Assembly (NCBI RefSeq): GCF_022807995.1
Contig: NZ_CP094351.1
Coordinates: 4,635,501-4,699,500 of the forward strand
DNA from: Pseudomonas orientalis
GTDB taxonomy: Bacteria > Pseudomonadota > Gammaproteobacteria > Pseudomonadales > Pseudomonadaceae
Length of the DNA stretch: 64,000 bases
Direction: 5' to 3'
Shown here: positions 1-8,938 of the stretch, one piece after another
Numbering within the stretch: the stretch's first letter is position 1
Layout of the letters: the number at the start of each line of letters is the position of its first letter
Translations under genes and position numbers: made by a program
The notes under the pieces: generated by a model
Told to the model about the DNA's origin: nothing
The model's input: the letters and a program-made list of their open reading frames with translations, nothing else
Database searches by the model: none

Positions 1-232
1 GCCGGCGGACCAGAAAGCCCTGGCCGACAAGATCGACGCCGCCTATGCCGCGTCACTCAAACTGTTCGCCAGCAACCAGCGCACCCTCAACGAACTGTTG
101 AACGACGACGCCGGACGCCAGCAACTCAACGACATCTACGACAGCCTCAACGTGGTCCATCGCCTGCACGAAGGCGAACTGGCCAAGGCGCTGGGCATCC
201 AGCTGGGCTTCAACGCCAACGACGGTGACTGA
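1..232 (+). CDS. Imelysin family protein, C-terminal fragment
   Basis: The reading frame enters the window open and stops at the TGA at 230-232, so only the last 76 residues are visible. The tail ends in LGFNANDGD, which matches the characteristic C-terminus of imelysin (peptidase M75/EfeO-like) proteins; these are periplasmic and are linked to iron uptake. The stop overlaps the start of the next gene (TGATG), so the two are probably co-transcribed and translationally coupled. In pseudomonads an imelysin gene next to a DUF1513 gene is a recurrent pair. The N-terminal signal and the catalytic-like GxHxxE motif lie outside the window. Confidence 0.75.
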   Translation, partial: PADQKALADKIDAAYAASLKLFASNQRTLNELLNDDAGRQQLNDIYDSLNVVHRLHEGELAKALGIQLGFNANDGD

Positions 233-1335
233 TGATGCTCAGGCGACAGGCTTTGGCGATTGGCAGCATGCTGCTCAGCGCACTCACCTTGGGCGGCTGG
301 ACGCTGTTCAAGCACAAGGACAAGAGCCCGCTGCTGCTGTCGGCGCGCGACGATGCAGACGGCAGGCACTACGCCGTCGGTTATCGGCTGGACGGCCAGC
401 AGGCGTTCGCCACCCAGGTCGGCCAGCGCTGCCACGACATCATCAACCATCCTGCGCTGCCGATTGCATTGTTCGTCGCCCGCCGGCCGGGCACCGAGAG
501 TTACCTGATCGATTTGCGTGACGGCGCGCTGCTGCAAACCATCACCTCAAAAGCCAATCGTCACTTCTATGGTCACGCGGTGATCCACAAGAGCGGCGAC
601 TGGTTGTACGCCACCGAGAACGACACATCCGACCCCGGCCGCGGCCTGTTGGGTGTGTACAGGTTCGAAGGCGAGCGGCTGGTGCACAGTGGCGAGATCT
701 CCACCCACGGCATCGGCCCGCACCAGGTGTCATGGATGCCCGATGGCGAAACCCTGGTGGTGGCCAACGGCGGCATCCGCACCGAAGCCGAAAGCCGCGT
801 GGAGATGAACCTCAACGCCATGGAGCCGAGCCTGGTGCTGATGCAGCGCGACGGCACGCTGATCAGCAAGGAAACCCTGGGCCAGCAGATGAACAGCGTG
901 CGCCACATGGGCATTGCCGGCGACGGCACCATCCTCACCGGCCAGCAGTTCATGGGGCCGTCCCAGGAGCGTTCCGAGTTGCTCGCAATCAAGCGACCGG
1001 GGCAGCCCTTCACGGCGTTCCCGGTGGCCGACGAGCAGTTGCAGGCGATGGGGCACTACACCGCCAGCGTCGCGGTACACAGCGAGCTGCGGCTGGTGGC
1101 ACTGACGGCACCGCGCGGTAACCGGTTTTTCATCTGGGACATGGACAGCGGCGAGTTGCGCCTGGAAGCTGCGCTGCCCGATTGCGCCGGGGTCGGCGCG
1201 GTGGCGGACGGCTTTGTGGTGACCTCGGGCCAGGGGCGTTGCCGCTTCTACGATTGCCGTCTGAAGCTACCGGTCGCCACGCCACTGACTTTGCCCGCAG
1301 GCCTGTGGGACAACCACCTGCATATCATGACGTAA
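232..1335 (+). CDS. DUF1513 family periplasmic beta-propeller-like protein
   Basis: The protein has 367 residues. The N-terminus begins MMLRRQALAIGSMLL and continues hydrophobic to about residue 22; the twin arginine followed by a hydrophobic run suggests a Tat-type signal. The body has repeated beta-rich segments with blade-like spacing and conserved GIGPHQVSWMPDG and VRHMGI stretches, as expected for DUF1513, whose biochemical role is not established. The ATG overlaps the stop of the upstream imelysin gene, so the product probably works with that iron-linked periplasmic protein. The family call is from sequence recognition; the function is inference only. Confidence 0.75.
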   Translation: MMLRRQALAIGSMLLSALTLGGWTLFKHKDKSPLLLSARDDADGRHYAVGYRLDGQQAFATQVGQRCHDIINHPALPIALFVARRPGTESYLIDLRDGALLQTITSKANRHFYGHAVIHKSGDWLYATENDTSDPGRGLLGVYRFEGERLVHSGEISTHGIGPHQVSWMPDGETLVVANGGIRTEAESRVEMNLNAMEPSLVLMQRDGTLISKETLGQQMNSVRHMGIAGDGTILTGQQFMGPSQERSELLAIKRPGQPFTAFPVADEQLQAMGHYTASVAVHSELRLVALTAPRGNRFFIWDMDSGELRLEAALPDCAGVGAVADGFVVTSGQGRCRFYDCRLKLPVATPLTLPAGLWDNHLHIMT

Positions 1336-1580
1336 ACGCTCAGCGCTCCTGAGCCGATGCCAGGAGCCTCGCACCCGCCACGATAACGCAAGGCACATCT
1401 CCTACGCAGTTAATGGAACCGTCTCTAATCCGGAGAACAGTGTTCCCGCAACAACTTGCGAAGTTTCGACTTATCCCCCTCCCCACTCTCATCAAAACTG
1501 CGGTGCTCAATGCGGCGCCGTCTGCGCCTGCGTGCTCGCGCTGCATTCAACCCTGCACAACGCCTTACAAGGACCCCCTT

Positions 1581-2744
1581 ATGACAATGCCGGGCCGCCG
1601 GATGATTATCATGCTCAGCATCGTTGGGTCAGTCGTTCTGATGCTTGCCGGCTACAAGACCTACTGGATTTACCAGCAGTTGCAGCTTTTACATGGACCT
1701 AGGCCGCCGGTCACCGTCGCAGTGGCCAATGCCTTCGAAATGCCCTGGCAGCGGCGGATGCCGGCAGCGGGCACACTCAAGGCACTGCAAGGTATCGACC
1801 TGAGCACGGAGGTGCCCGGCATCGTCACACAGTTGCACTTTGACTCAGGGCAAGCGGTCGAGGCGGGCCAGCCCCTGCTGCAGCTGGAGCATCAGACCGA
1901 GCAGGCAGCGCTGGACATGGCAAAGGCCGATCAGCGCCTGGCCCGCCAGAACTTTGAGCGCGGCCAGCAACTGGTGGGGATCAGCGCCATTTCCAGAGGC
2001 GAATTCGATCGGCTCGAGGCTGAACTCAACCGTAGCACTGCCGACGTTGCGCAGCGCAGCGCAGCACTGGAAAAGAAACAGATCGTTGCTCCCTTCAGCG
2101 GCACCATCGGCATCCGCCAGGTCAATGTGGGTGATTACCTGCAAAGTACCCAGGTTATCGCCAGCCTGCAGGATACCCGGCACCTCTATGTGGACTTTTA
2201 CGTGCCCGAGCAAGCCGTTCAACTGATCAGGATCGGGCAGTCGGTTCAGGTGGAAGTCTCGGCACGCTCCGGCCTCTTCAGCCTTGCCAAGGTAAGTGCC
2301 ATCAACCCCATCGTCGACAACAGCACGCGAAATGTGTTGGTGCGCGCCACGCTGCCCAACCCGCACGACGATCTGCTACCCGGAATGTTCGCCAATTTAC
2401 GCGTACTGCTGGAGGAACCGTCGGCCCAAACCGTGGTTCAGGAAAGTGCGATCACGTTCAGCCCTTATGGTCAGTACGTCTACGTGATAGCCGCCGACAA
2501 CGACAGCGAGCCACAGGCGCCCGATGCCGACGACACACCGCAACTGATAGCCGAGCAGCGCTTGATCGAAACGGGCGAGCGTCGCGATGGCCTGGTTGTG
2601 GTGACAAAGGGTCTGAACAAGGGCGAACAGGTGGTCACCGCCGGCCAGCTCAAATTGAAACACGGCACCCCCGTGCGCATCAGTATCGACCGAAGCCAGC
2701 CGGATGAGCCGCTGCCAACGCCCCATCGGGAGGTCGCCCAATGA
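1581..2744 (+). CDS. RND efflux periplasmic adaptor subunit (membrane fusion protein)
   Basis: The adaptor has 387 residues from the ATG at 1581, which has AAGGA eight bases upstream. The same frame stays open to 1413, but nothing supports a start there. A membrane anchor (MIIMLSIVGSVVLMLAGY) is followed by a lipoyl-like/barrel-sandwich segment (TEVPGIVTQLHFDSGQAVEAGQPL), an alpha-hairpin and the matching second half (KKQIVAPFSGTIGIRQVNVGDYL), the standard HlyD/AcrA layout. It bridges the inner-membrane pump to an outer-membrane channel. The stop overlaps the pump start (ATGA). No outer-membrane factor gene follows, so an external OprM-like channel is presumed. The position between imelysin and colRS recalls PAO1 mexVW, but this is a synteny argument from memory. 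Confidence 0.88.
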   Translation: MTMPGRRMIIMLSIVGSVVLMLAGYKTYWIYQQLQLLHGPRPPVTVAVANAFEMPWQRRMPAAGTLKALQGIDLSTEVPGIVTQLHFDSGQAVEAGQPLLQLEHQTEQAALDMAKADQRLARQNFERGQQLVGISAISRGEFDRLEAELNRSTADVAQRSAALEKKQIVAPFSGTIGIRQVNVGDYLQSTQVIASLQDTRHLYVDFYVPEQAVQLIRIGQSVQVEVSARSGLFSLAKVSAINPIVDNSTRNVLVRATLPNPHDDLLPGMFANLRVLLEEPSAQTVVQESAITFSPYGQYVYVIAADNDSEPQAPDADDTPQLIAEQRLIETGERRDGLVVVTKGLNKGEQVVTAGQLKLKHGTPVRISIDRSQPDEPLPTPHREVAQ

Positions 2745-5700
2745 CCTTCACCGACCTGTTTATTCGGCGCCCGGTACTGGCCGTGGTAGTCAGTCTGTTG
2801 ATTGTGCTGCTCGGAGGCCAGGCCTACGACAAACTGCAACTGCGTCAGTTTCCGCAGATGGACAACGCGCTCATCACGGTCACTACGGTCGCGCCGGGCC
2901 TGAGTGCGCAAACCATCCAGAGTTACATCACACAACCCCTGCAACAGAGCCTGGCCAGCGCTCAAGGCATCGACTACATGACGTCTTCCAGTCGTCAGAA
3001 TATTTCGTTCATTTCTATCTACAGTCGAGTCGGCGCCGACAGCGACCGCTTGTTCACAGAACTGCTGGCCAAGTCCAATGAGGTCAGAAACCAGTTGCCC
3101 ACCGGGATTGAAGACCCGGTACTTAACAAAGTTGCAGTGGACAGCACCGCGCTGATGTACCTGAGTTTTTCCAGCAAGACCCTGAACAATGCCCAGATCA
3201 CCGACTACCTGCAGCGGGTGGTCCAGCCTCGGCTGGTGACACTGCCGGGCATGGCGCAAGCGCAGATCATCGGCAGTCAGAGCCTTGCCATGCGCCTGTG
3301 GCTCGACCCGATAAAACTCGCGGGGTTCGGTTTGAGCGCCAGCGACATCACCCAGGCAATCAGACGCTACAACGTGCAGCCTGTCGCGGGGGACCTTACC
3401 GGCGAATATGTCGTCACCAGCGCGACGACCAACACCGAACTGCAATCGGCCGAGGGGTTCAGTGCGATCCCGGTGAAGACCGACGGCGACAACCAGGTAC
3501 GCCTGGGAGACGTGGCACGCGTGGAGCTGGGTGCGCAAAACTACGACAGTTTCAGCACCTTCAACGGCATCCCGGCGGTGTACATCAGCATTCAAGCCAC
3601 GCCCGATGCCAACCCGCTGGAACTGGGCAAGCGCGTGCGCGAACTGATGCCCCAGTTGCAGGCGCAGATACCTCCCGGCCTGCACTCGGACATCGCTTAC
3701 GATTCGACCCTGTACATCAATGCCTCGATTGACCAGGTACTGTCCAGCCTGGTGGAAGCCGTACTGATCGTGGTGTTGGTGGTGTTTTTGTTCCTGGGTT
3801 CCATGCGTTCGGTGATCATTCCCGCCATCACCATTCCGCTGTCGCTGATCGGCACCTTGTTTCTCATGCAACTGATGGGCTATTCCATCAATGTGCTGAC
3901 ACTGCTGGCCATGGTCCTGGCTATCGGTCTGGTGGTCGATGACGCCATCGTGATGATGGAAAACATTCACCGCCACATCGAACAAGGTAAATCGCCGTTT
4001 GAGGCCGCGATAAAAGGGGCAAGGGAGGTATGCGTTCCGGTGGTGTCGATGACCATCACGCTGGCCGCCGTTTATGCCCCCATCGGTTTCATGCAAGGCC
4101 TGACCGGGGCGCTGTTCAAGGAGTTTGCCCTGACCCTGGCCGGCGCCGTGGTGATATCCGGGATTGTGGCGTTGACGCTGTCACCGATGATGTGTGCCAT
4201 TTTGCTACGGCATGAAAAACAGCCACAGGGCCTGCCGTCGACGCTGGACCGCTTCTTCAATGCGTTGAAAACACGCTATCAGCGGCGCCTGCGCAAGATC
4301 ATGCAAGCGCGGTCGGTGGTATTGGTTTTCGCCTCGCTCGTGCTCTGCCTGATACCTGCCATGCTCACCGTCACACTTTCGGAATTGGCGCCCGATGAGG
4401 ACAAAGGCTTGATTTTCATCCTGTCCAGTGCGCCTCAGGCGAGCAACCTGGCCTATCTGAACCGCTACACCCAGGACTTTATCGAAGCGTTTGAAACCTT
4501 GCCCGAATACCAGGCATCGTTCCAGATCAATGGGCTCGACGGCGTGCACTCAGGCGTCGGCGGCTTCCTGCTCAAGCCTTGGGAGGAACGCAAGCGCACG
4601 CAGATGCAAGTCCTTGCACCCCTACGCGAAAAACTCGACAGCAACCCCGGCCTGCAAGTCTTCGCGTTCAACCTGCCTTCCTTGCCGGGTGCCGGTGAAG
4701 GGTTGCCCTTTGGCTTTGTCATCAGTTCCCAGCATGACCACGGTTCGATGATGGACGTGGCCGAGCGCATCAAACAGCGCGCGATCGATTCGGGGAAATT
4801 TGCCTATGTGGATATCGACCTGGCGTTCGACCGCCCTGAAGTCATGATCGAGATTGACCGGACCAAGGCCGCCCAGATGGGCGTGTCCATGGAGGACCTG
4901 GACCTGACCCTGAGTACCCTGCTGGCTGAGGCGCAAATCAATCGATTCAGTATTGACGGCCATCTCTACAAAGTCATTGCCCAAGTCGAGCGCAACTACC
5001 GAGACAACCCCGAGTGGCTGAGCCAGTACGCTGTAAAAAATGCGAAGGGCCAACTGCTGCCCTTGTCGACCTTGATCACCGTCAGCAGCCCTCAGGTTCG
5101 ACCACAACGGTTGAATCAGTTTCAGCAACTCAATTCTGTCACGGTCTCGGCCTTCCCCATTGTCGGTATGAGCAACGCATTGCACACCCTGCAAACCATC
5201 GCCCAGGAAGAGGCGCCAGCGGACTACACCTTTGATTACCGCAACGCTACACGTCAGTTTGTGCAGGAGGGCAATGCGTTATGGGGCACATTCGGCCTGG
5301 CGCTGGCGTTCATCGGCCTGGTCCTCGTGGCACAGTTTGAAAGCCTGCGCGATGCCTTGGTGATATTGGTGACGGTACCGCTGTCGATATGCGGAGCATT
5401 GATCGCACTGTTCCTGGGGTGGTCCACCCTGAATATCTATACGCAAATCGGGCTGGTGACGCTGATCGGCCTGATCAGCAAGCACGGTATCCTGATCGTC
5501 GAGTTCGCCAATCAACTGCGCAAGGAAAAAGGCCTGTCCGCGCGCGACGCGGTCGAACACGCTGCTGCGATCCGTCTGCGGCCGATTCTGATGACCACGC
5601 TGGCCACGGTAATGGGTGTGGTCCCGCTGATTTTCTCCAGCGGCGCGGGCGCGGTCAGTCGGTTCGATATCGGTATGGTGATCGCCACCGGCATGTCGAT

Positions 5701-5788
5701 CGGCACCCTGTTTACCCTGTTCGTCCTGCCCACGGTGTATACGGCGCTGACCAGAGCGGACAACACAGCCAGGGCGCTGACTCGATAG
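2741..5788 (+). CDS. RND multidrug efflux permease (AcrB/MexB superfamily)
   Basis: At 1015 residues this is full length for a hydrophobe/amphiphile exporter. It begins MTFTDLFIRRPVLAVVVS with the first membrane helix, then a large periplasmic porter loop, a central helix block with the proton-relay pair in GLVVDDAIVMMENIHRH (TM4), a second periplasmic loop, and a final block with the relay lysine in GLISKHGILIVEFANQL (TM10). It is a proton-driven drug exporter of the inner membrane. It is translationally coupled to the adaptor gene. Synteny suggests a MexW-like pump, but the substrate cannot be read from sequence. A strong terminator follows immediately. Confidence 0.93.
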   Translation: MTFTDLFIRRPVLAVVVSLLIVLLGGQAYDKLQLRQFPQMDNALITVTTVAPGLSAQTIQSYITQPLQQSLASAQGIDYMTSSSRQNISFISIYSRVGADSDRLFTELLAKSNEVRNQLPTGIEDPVLNKVAVDSTALMYLSFSSKTLNNAQITDYLQRVVQPRLVTLPGMAQAQIIGSQSLAMRLWLDPIKLAGFGLSASDITQAIRRYNVQPVAGDLTGEYVVTSATTNTELQSAEGFSAIPVKTDGDNQVRLGDVARVELGAQNYDSFSTFNGIPAVYISIQATPDANPLELGKRVRELMPQLQAQIPPGLHSDIAYDSTLYINASIDQVLSSLVEAVLIVVLVVFLFLGSMRSVIIPAITIPLSLIGTLFLMQLMGYSINVLTLLAMVLAIGLVVDDAIVMMENIHRHIEQGKSPFEAAIKGAREVCVPVVSMTITLAAVYAPIGFMQGLTGALFKEFALTLAGAVVISGIVALTLSPMMCAILLRHEKQPQGLPSTLDRFFNALKTRYQRRLRKIMQARSVVLVFASLVLCLIPAMLTVTLSELAPDEDKGLIFILSSAPQASNLAYLNRYTQDFIEAFETLPEYQASFQINGLDGVHSGVGGFLLKPWEERKRTQMQVLAPLREKLDSNPGLQVFAFNLPSLPGAGEGLPFGFVISSQHDHGSMMDVAERIKQRAIDSGKFAYVDIDLAFDRPEVMIEIDRTKAAQMGVSMEDLDLTLSTLLAEAQINRFSIDGHLYKVIAQVERNYRDNPEWLSQYAVKNAKGQLLPLSTLITVSSPQVRPQRLNQFQQLNSVTVSAFPIVGMSNALHTLQTIAQEEAPADYTFDYRNATRQFVQEGNALWGTFGLALAFIGLVLVAQFESLRDALVILVTVPLSICGALIALFLGWSTLNIYTQIGLVTLIGLISKHGILIVEFANQLRKEKGLSARDAVEHAAAIRLRPILMTTLATVMGVVPLIFSSGAGAVSRFDIGMVIATGMSIGTLFTLFVLPTVYTALTRADNTARALTR

Positions 5789-5795
5789 CCACAAA

Positions 5796-5822
5796 AAAAG
5801 GCCTCGCATTGCGAGGCCTTTT
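5796..5822. terminator. Bidirectional intrinsic terminator
   Basis: The stem AAAAGGCCTCGC / GCGAGGCCTTTT encloses a 3-base loop, with an A run before and a T run after. It can end the efflux operon on the plus strand and the small membrane-protein gene on the minus strand. Confidence 0.9.
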
Positions 5823-5840
5823 CCGGGGGCTTAAATGGTT

Positions 5841-6068
5841 TCAACTCTGCGGCCTCATCGCTTGAGACATCCCGAACATGAATAACAGCAAATCATGATC
5901 GGGTTTGGCCGCCACACTGACTTTGGCCACACGTGGCAGCAGGCATTGCCCACCGCCCTGCGTCGCACTGAGTACCTGTGTGCGAGGCTGTTCCCATGCA
6001 GCCAGGGCCAGGGCTGCAACCCCTAACGCCCCGACCAGGAACAAACCTCGTGCTATTTCTAGCTTCAT
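5841..6068 (-). CDS. Small membrane or exported protein, last gene of the kinase operon
   Basis: The product has 75 residues: a hydrophobic N-terminal segment (residues about 7-24, GLFLVGALGVAALALAAW) and then a short polar tail with a single cysteine (GGGQCLLPRV). No family is recognised. The ATG overlaps the stop of the WapQ-type kinase gene (ATGA at 6065-6068), which argues for real, coupled translation. The gene ends just before a strong shared terminator. It is probably the small third member of the ColR-linked envelope operon; a similar small hypothetical gene follows inaA in other pseudomonads, from memory. The function is unknown. Confidence 0.65.
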   Translation of the reverse strand: MKLEIARGLFLVGALGVAALALAAWEQPRTQVLSATQGGGQCLLPRVAKVSVAAKPDHDLLLFMFGMSQAMRPQS

Positions 6069-6784
6069 CTGGTTAAACCCTTGATAGCGCTGCCAAACGC
6101 CGTCTCATAAAAATAGCTGAGTTTTTTCCAGTCGGTAGCGTTCCACGACGAATGGCGACGCAATTGCAGCATGTCATGGGAGGCGGCCCGATAAGCGGTC
6201 AAGCGCTGGCGACATTTTTCAAAGTCCAGCAGCGCCACTTCAACATTCACCGCATCGCCTTCGCCGGTGACCCGTACGAAGATGTGCTTGATATACAGGC
6301 AACCATGCTGCCAACGGCCTTTGTGCATGCGCGCCAGGGTGCCGGCCAGTTCCTCAAGCAAACGCTCGTGAACCGCCTCGCCGTACTGCTCACGGCCGCC
6401 GGCGGCGTACCAGTTTTCGATCTCATCGAAACCGTCCAGCGAAGCGGTGACCAGCAAGGCCTTCCATTGATGCTCCGGATCGCGTCGCGCCTCGCAGAAC
6501 ACCAATTCCGGCACCCTGACATCCAGCAAGCGCAAGCCCTTGAGGGCATCACGTTCACGCAACACGGTCGGACGTCCAAACGGATGCAACCAACTGCGGT
6601 AGATATGGCCCGTCTGACGCTTGCAATAGAGCAATCGCCCATTCGGACTGATCACCCGCTGTACACCACTTTCACCGCCACGCCGGCGATTGGGCTCTTC
6701 CACCCACTCACCCTGCTGGCGCCAGAAAAAATCAAATCGTTCTTCGGGAGCTATATGACTGCCGACTACGCACTCAACTGCCAT
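6065..6784 (-). CDS. wapQ: InaA/WapQ-type lipopolysaccharide kinase family protein
   Basis: The ATG at 6784 gives 239 residues. The frame runs further upstream, but this ATG has a purine-rich AAGAGG and lies 4 bases after the methyltransferase stop. The protein shows a Kdo/WaaP-like kinase fold: a glycine/lysine-region N-lobe, a catalytic-loop-like WQHGCLYIKHIFV and the metal-binding DFG-equivalent LLDFEKCR. Family members phosphorylate LPS core sugars or are stress-responsive (InaA). In P. fluorescens and P. putida a methyltransferase-inaA/wapQ pair next to colRS is a ColR target operon needed for membrane integrity, and the layout here is the same. The role follows from family and context. 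Confidence 0.8.
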   Translation of the reverse strand: MAVECVVGSHIAPEERFDFFWRQQGEWVEEPNRRRGGESGVQRVISPNGRLLYCKRQTGHIYRSWLHPFGRPTVLRERDALKGLRLLDVRVPELVFCEARRDPEHQWKALLVTASLDGFDEIENWYAAGGREQYGEAVHERLLEELAGTLARMHKGRWQHGCLYIKHIFVRVTGEGDAVNVEVALLDFEKCRQRLTAYRAASHDMLQLRRHSSWNATDWKKLSYFYETAFGSAIKGLTR

Positions 6785-6788
6785 CCTG

Positions 6789-7469
6789 TTACCTCTTACG
6801 CAATACATAGACTCGCCACATGGCGTAGAGCGGCATGAAGTCCAGGGATTCCTGAACTCGGAAACCGGCCTGCTCGAATTCTGCCTCGACAGTAGCAGCC
6901 GGTAACACAAACCGGTTTTGGTAACCTTCCTGCTCACCTTTCTTGCGACGTCGCACTTCGGCGCGCTTGCGCTTCCAGGCCTTGAAATTGCCATCCACCC
7001 ACAGCGAGATAATCACGCTGTCACGGGTAACCCGCTGAAACTCCCGCAGTATTGTCATCCTGTGTGCCGGGTCACCGATGTGGTGCATCAGGCGCATGCA
7101 AAAAATACTGTCGACTGAGTTATCTGGCAAATCGATATCAAAGGCGGAGGTCTGCAAAGGGCGTACCCGTTTCACGATGTCCGCCGGTTGGGCCACCGTG
7201 GCGACCTTCAACATCGACGCCGAATTGTCGGCCCCGACGATCACGCGATTGGGTTTCTCGGCCAGCAATGGCCAAAAGCGCCCGGCACCACATGGCAGGT
7301 CCAACACCAGGCCCGGCTCACCGGCCATGGCCAGCGCACCGCGCGCCAGTTGCTCATCGCGCTTGTGGGACAACCGGCGAGCCAGATTGTCCTGATGCTT
7401 GAGCAAATATTGCTGCGCGTGTTGATCGTCGTACTTTTCTGAGAATTCCAACTTGATCGGGGAAGGCAT
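6789..7469 (-). CDS. Class I SAM-dependent methyltransferase (ColR-associated)
   Basis: The enzyme has 226 residues. The SAM-binding motif I is VLDLPCGAGRFWPLL, followed by the acidic VGADNSASML and a motif IV-like DNSVDSIFCMRLMHHIGD. The C-terminal half carries a basic stretch (KRKRAEVRRRKKGEQ). The substrate is unknown. It is the first gene of a three-gene minus-strand operon (methyltransferase, kinase, small membrane protein), separated from colS by about 190 bases that contain its promoter. Literature on P. fluorescens WCS365 describes a gene in this position (orf222) as part of the ColR/S regulon; equivalence here is by gene order and family. Confidence 0.85.
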   Translation of the reverse strand: MPSPIKLEFSEKYDDQHAQQYLLKHQDNLARRLSHKRDEQLARGALAMAGEPGLVLDLPCGAGRFWPLLAEKPNRVIVGADNSASMLKVATVAQPADIVKRVRPLQTSAFDIDLPDNSVDSIFCMRLMHHIGDPAHRMTILREFQRVTRDSVIISLWVDGNFKAWKRKRAEVRRRKKGEQEGYQNRFVLPAATVEAEFEQAGFRVQESLDFMPLYAMWRVYVLRKR

Positions 7470-7536
7470 CTTACGTCTCCGGTAACTGATGCCTACAACC
7501 CTAAGCAGCGAACTGTGATCAACAGGTCAACTCATT

Positions 7537-7544
7537 GTGAAAAA
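7537..7544 (-). promoter_or_regulatory. Possible ColR-type site upstream of the methyltransferase operon
   Basis: On the minus strand the sequence reads TTTTTCAC, 68-75 bases upstream of the methyltransferase ATG. The 3' core TTTTCAC resembles the ColR motif as remembered; the 5' half does not fit well. A second TTTTCAC (9737-9743, plus strand) lies in the colR upstream region. Weak, motif-level evidence only. Confidence 0.25.
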
Positions 7545-7657
7545 GTTGTCCTGTCCAATCTCATACATTTCAAGACTTTACAGAAACATTCAGTAGCATG
7601 GGGCCATCTTCGCCGAAAAGCGCGCGCCGTGCATCAGCAAATTGACAGACTGAACGG

Positions 7658-8938
7658 TCAGGTTTTGACTGGACCCAGTTCCACATGAAAACGGCAGCCA
7701 TTGGGCTCCATGGTGCTCAGCGTCACGCTCCAGCCCTGGCTCTCGCAGATACGCTGCACCAGCGACAAGCCCAGCCCCAGACCCTCGCCGCGCTTCTCGC
7801 TGCCACGCACGAACGGCTCGAACATCGCCTCGCGCTTGTCTTCAGGAATGCCCACACCGGTGTCCTCCACCACAAAGCCGCTGGGCTCCAGGGTGAGGCG
7901 GATAAACCCTTGCTCGGTGTAATGCAGTGCATTGCGCAACAGATTGCCCATCACCGCGTGCAGGAACGTGGTGTTGTAGCGTGTATCCAGCGGGCTGCCT
8001 GGGCAGTAGATCAACTCAAGGCCTTTTTGCTCGATGGGCCCACGCCAGATGCCGAGCAGATCCTCGGCGACCTGGGTCAGGTTGACCTGGGCCGACATGG
8101 CGGCATCGTCATGCTGGGCGCGGGCCAGCATCAGGAAGGTCTGCACCAGCTCGCGCATTTCTTCACAGGCCCGGGCGATGCGCTGGACCTGGTTGCGACC
8201 GCGCTGGTCGATCGCCGGGTTCTCCAACAGCAGCTCGCAGGAACTGGCCAACACCATCAAGGGTGTACGCAATTCATGACTCACGTCACTGGTAAACAAT
8301 TGCTCACGAGACAGCGCCTGGCGCAGGCGACCCAGCGTGGCATCGAATGCCACCGCCAACTCGCCCACTTCGTCGGCCGCGTAATCGGGCGCCAACGGTG
8401 GCGCAAGTCCCAGCAACTGGTCGCGATGGCGTACCTGGCGGGCCAGGCGCACCACCGGTGCCATCACCTTGCGCGCCAGCACCCAGCCGAGAAACACCGC
8501 CAACGCCAGGCTGAGCACGAAGCCCACCAGCACCACGGCAAACAGCACACGTTCGCGTTCTTCGAAATCGCTTTGGTCTTGCAGCAGCACATAACGCCGG
8601 CCGTCGATCACCTCGACCATGGCGTGGTAGGACAGCGACTCGCGAAATACCTCATGAAAGCCCGGGTCCAGATGCCGCAAATCCTTGGGCAGCTCGAAAT
8701 CGCCGGGGCCGCCGCTGAAATAGAACAACTGGTCAGGCTCGGGCCGGTGTCGCCAGTCTTCCATGCTGTCCATCAGCAGCAGGCGTTGCAGGTCGCCGCC
8801 CAGGCCCGCCGAAATCAACTTCTCTTCTACCAGGTGCACCGTCGCGACGATGCCCATGGCGAAGGCGCCCGCCACCAACGCACTCATCAAGGCAAAGGCG
8901 ATGATGATTCGCTGGGCAAGGCTTTGCTTAAACTCCAT
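7658..8938 (-). CDS. colS: Sensor histidine kinase ColS
   Basis: The ATG at 8938 (GAGGG upstream) gives 426 residues and overlaps the colR stop by 11 bases; the open frame to 8968 is not needed. Order of parts: membrane helix (about 10-30), periplasmic sensor domain of about 100 residues, second helix (FAVVLVGFVLSLALAVFLGWVLA), HAMP linker, H-box SHELRTPLMVL, N-box NLLRNALHYT, and ATPase motifs EDTGVGIPED and GLGLGLSLV. The periplasmic end contains FEERE, an ExxE-type pair of the kind reported for metal sensing by ColS. It phosphorylates ColR in response to membrane or metal stress. Identity rests on the sequence and the wapQ neighbourhood. Confidence 0.88.
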   Translation of the reverse strand: MEFKQSLAQRIIIAFALMSALVAGAFAMGIVATVHLVEEKLISAGLGGDLQRLLLMDSMEDWRHRPEPDQLFYFSGGPGDFELPKDLRHLDPGFHEVFRESLSYHAMVEVIDGRRYVLLQDQSDFEERERVLFAVVLVGFVLSLALAVFLGWVLARKVMAPVVRLARQVRHRDQLLGLAPPLAPDYAADEVGELAVAFDATLGRLRQALSREQLFTSDVSHELRTPLMVLASSCELLLENPAIDQRGRNQVQRIARACEEMRELVQTFLMLARAQHDDAAMSAQVNLTQVAEDLLGIWRGPIEQKGLELIYCPGSPLDTRYNTTFLHAVMGNLLRNALHYTEQGFIRLTLEPSGFVVEDTGVGIPEDKREAMFEPFVRGSEKRGEGLGLGLSLVQRICESQGWSVTLSTMEPNGCRFHVELGPVKT

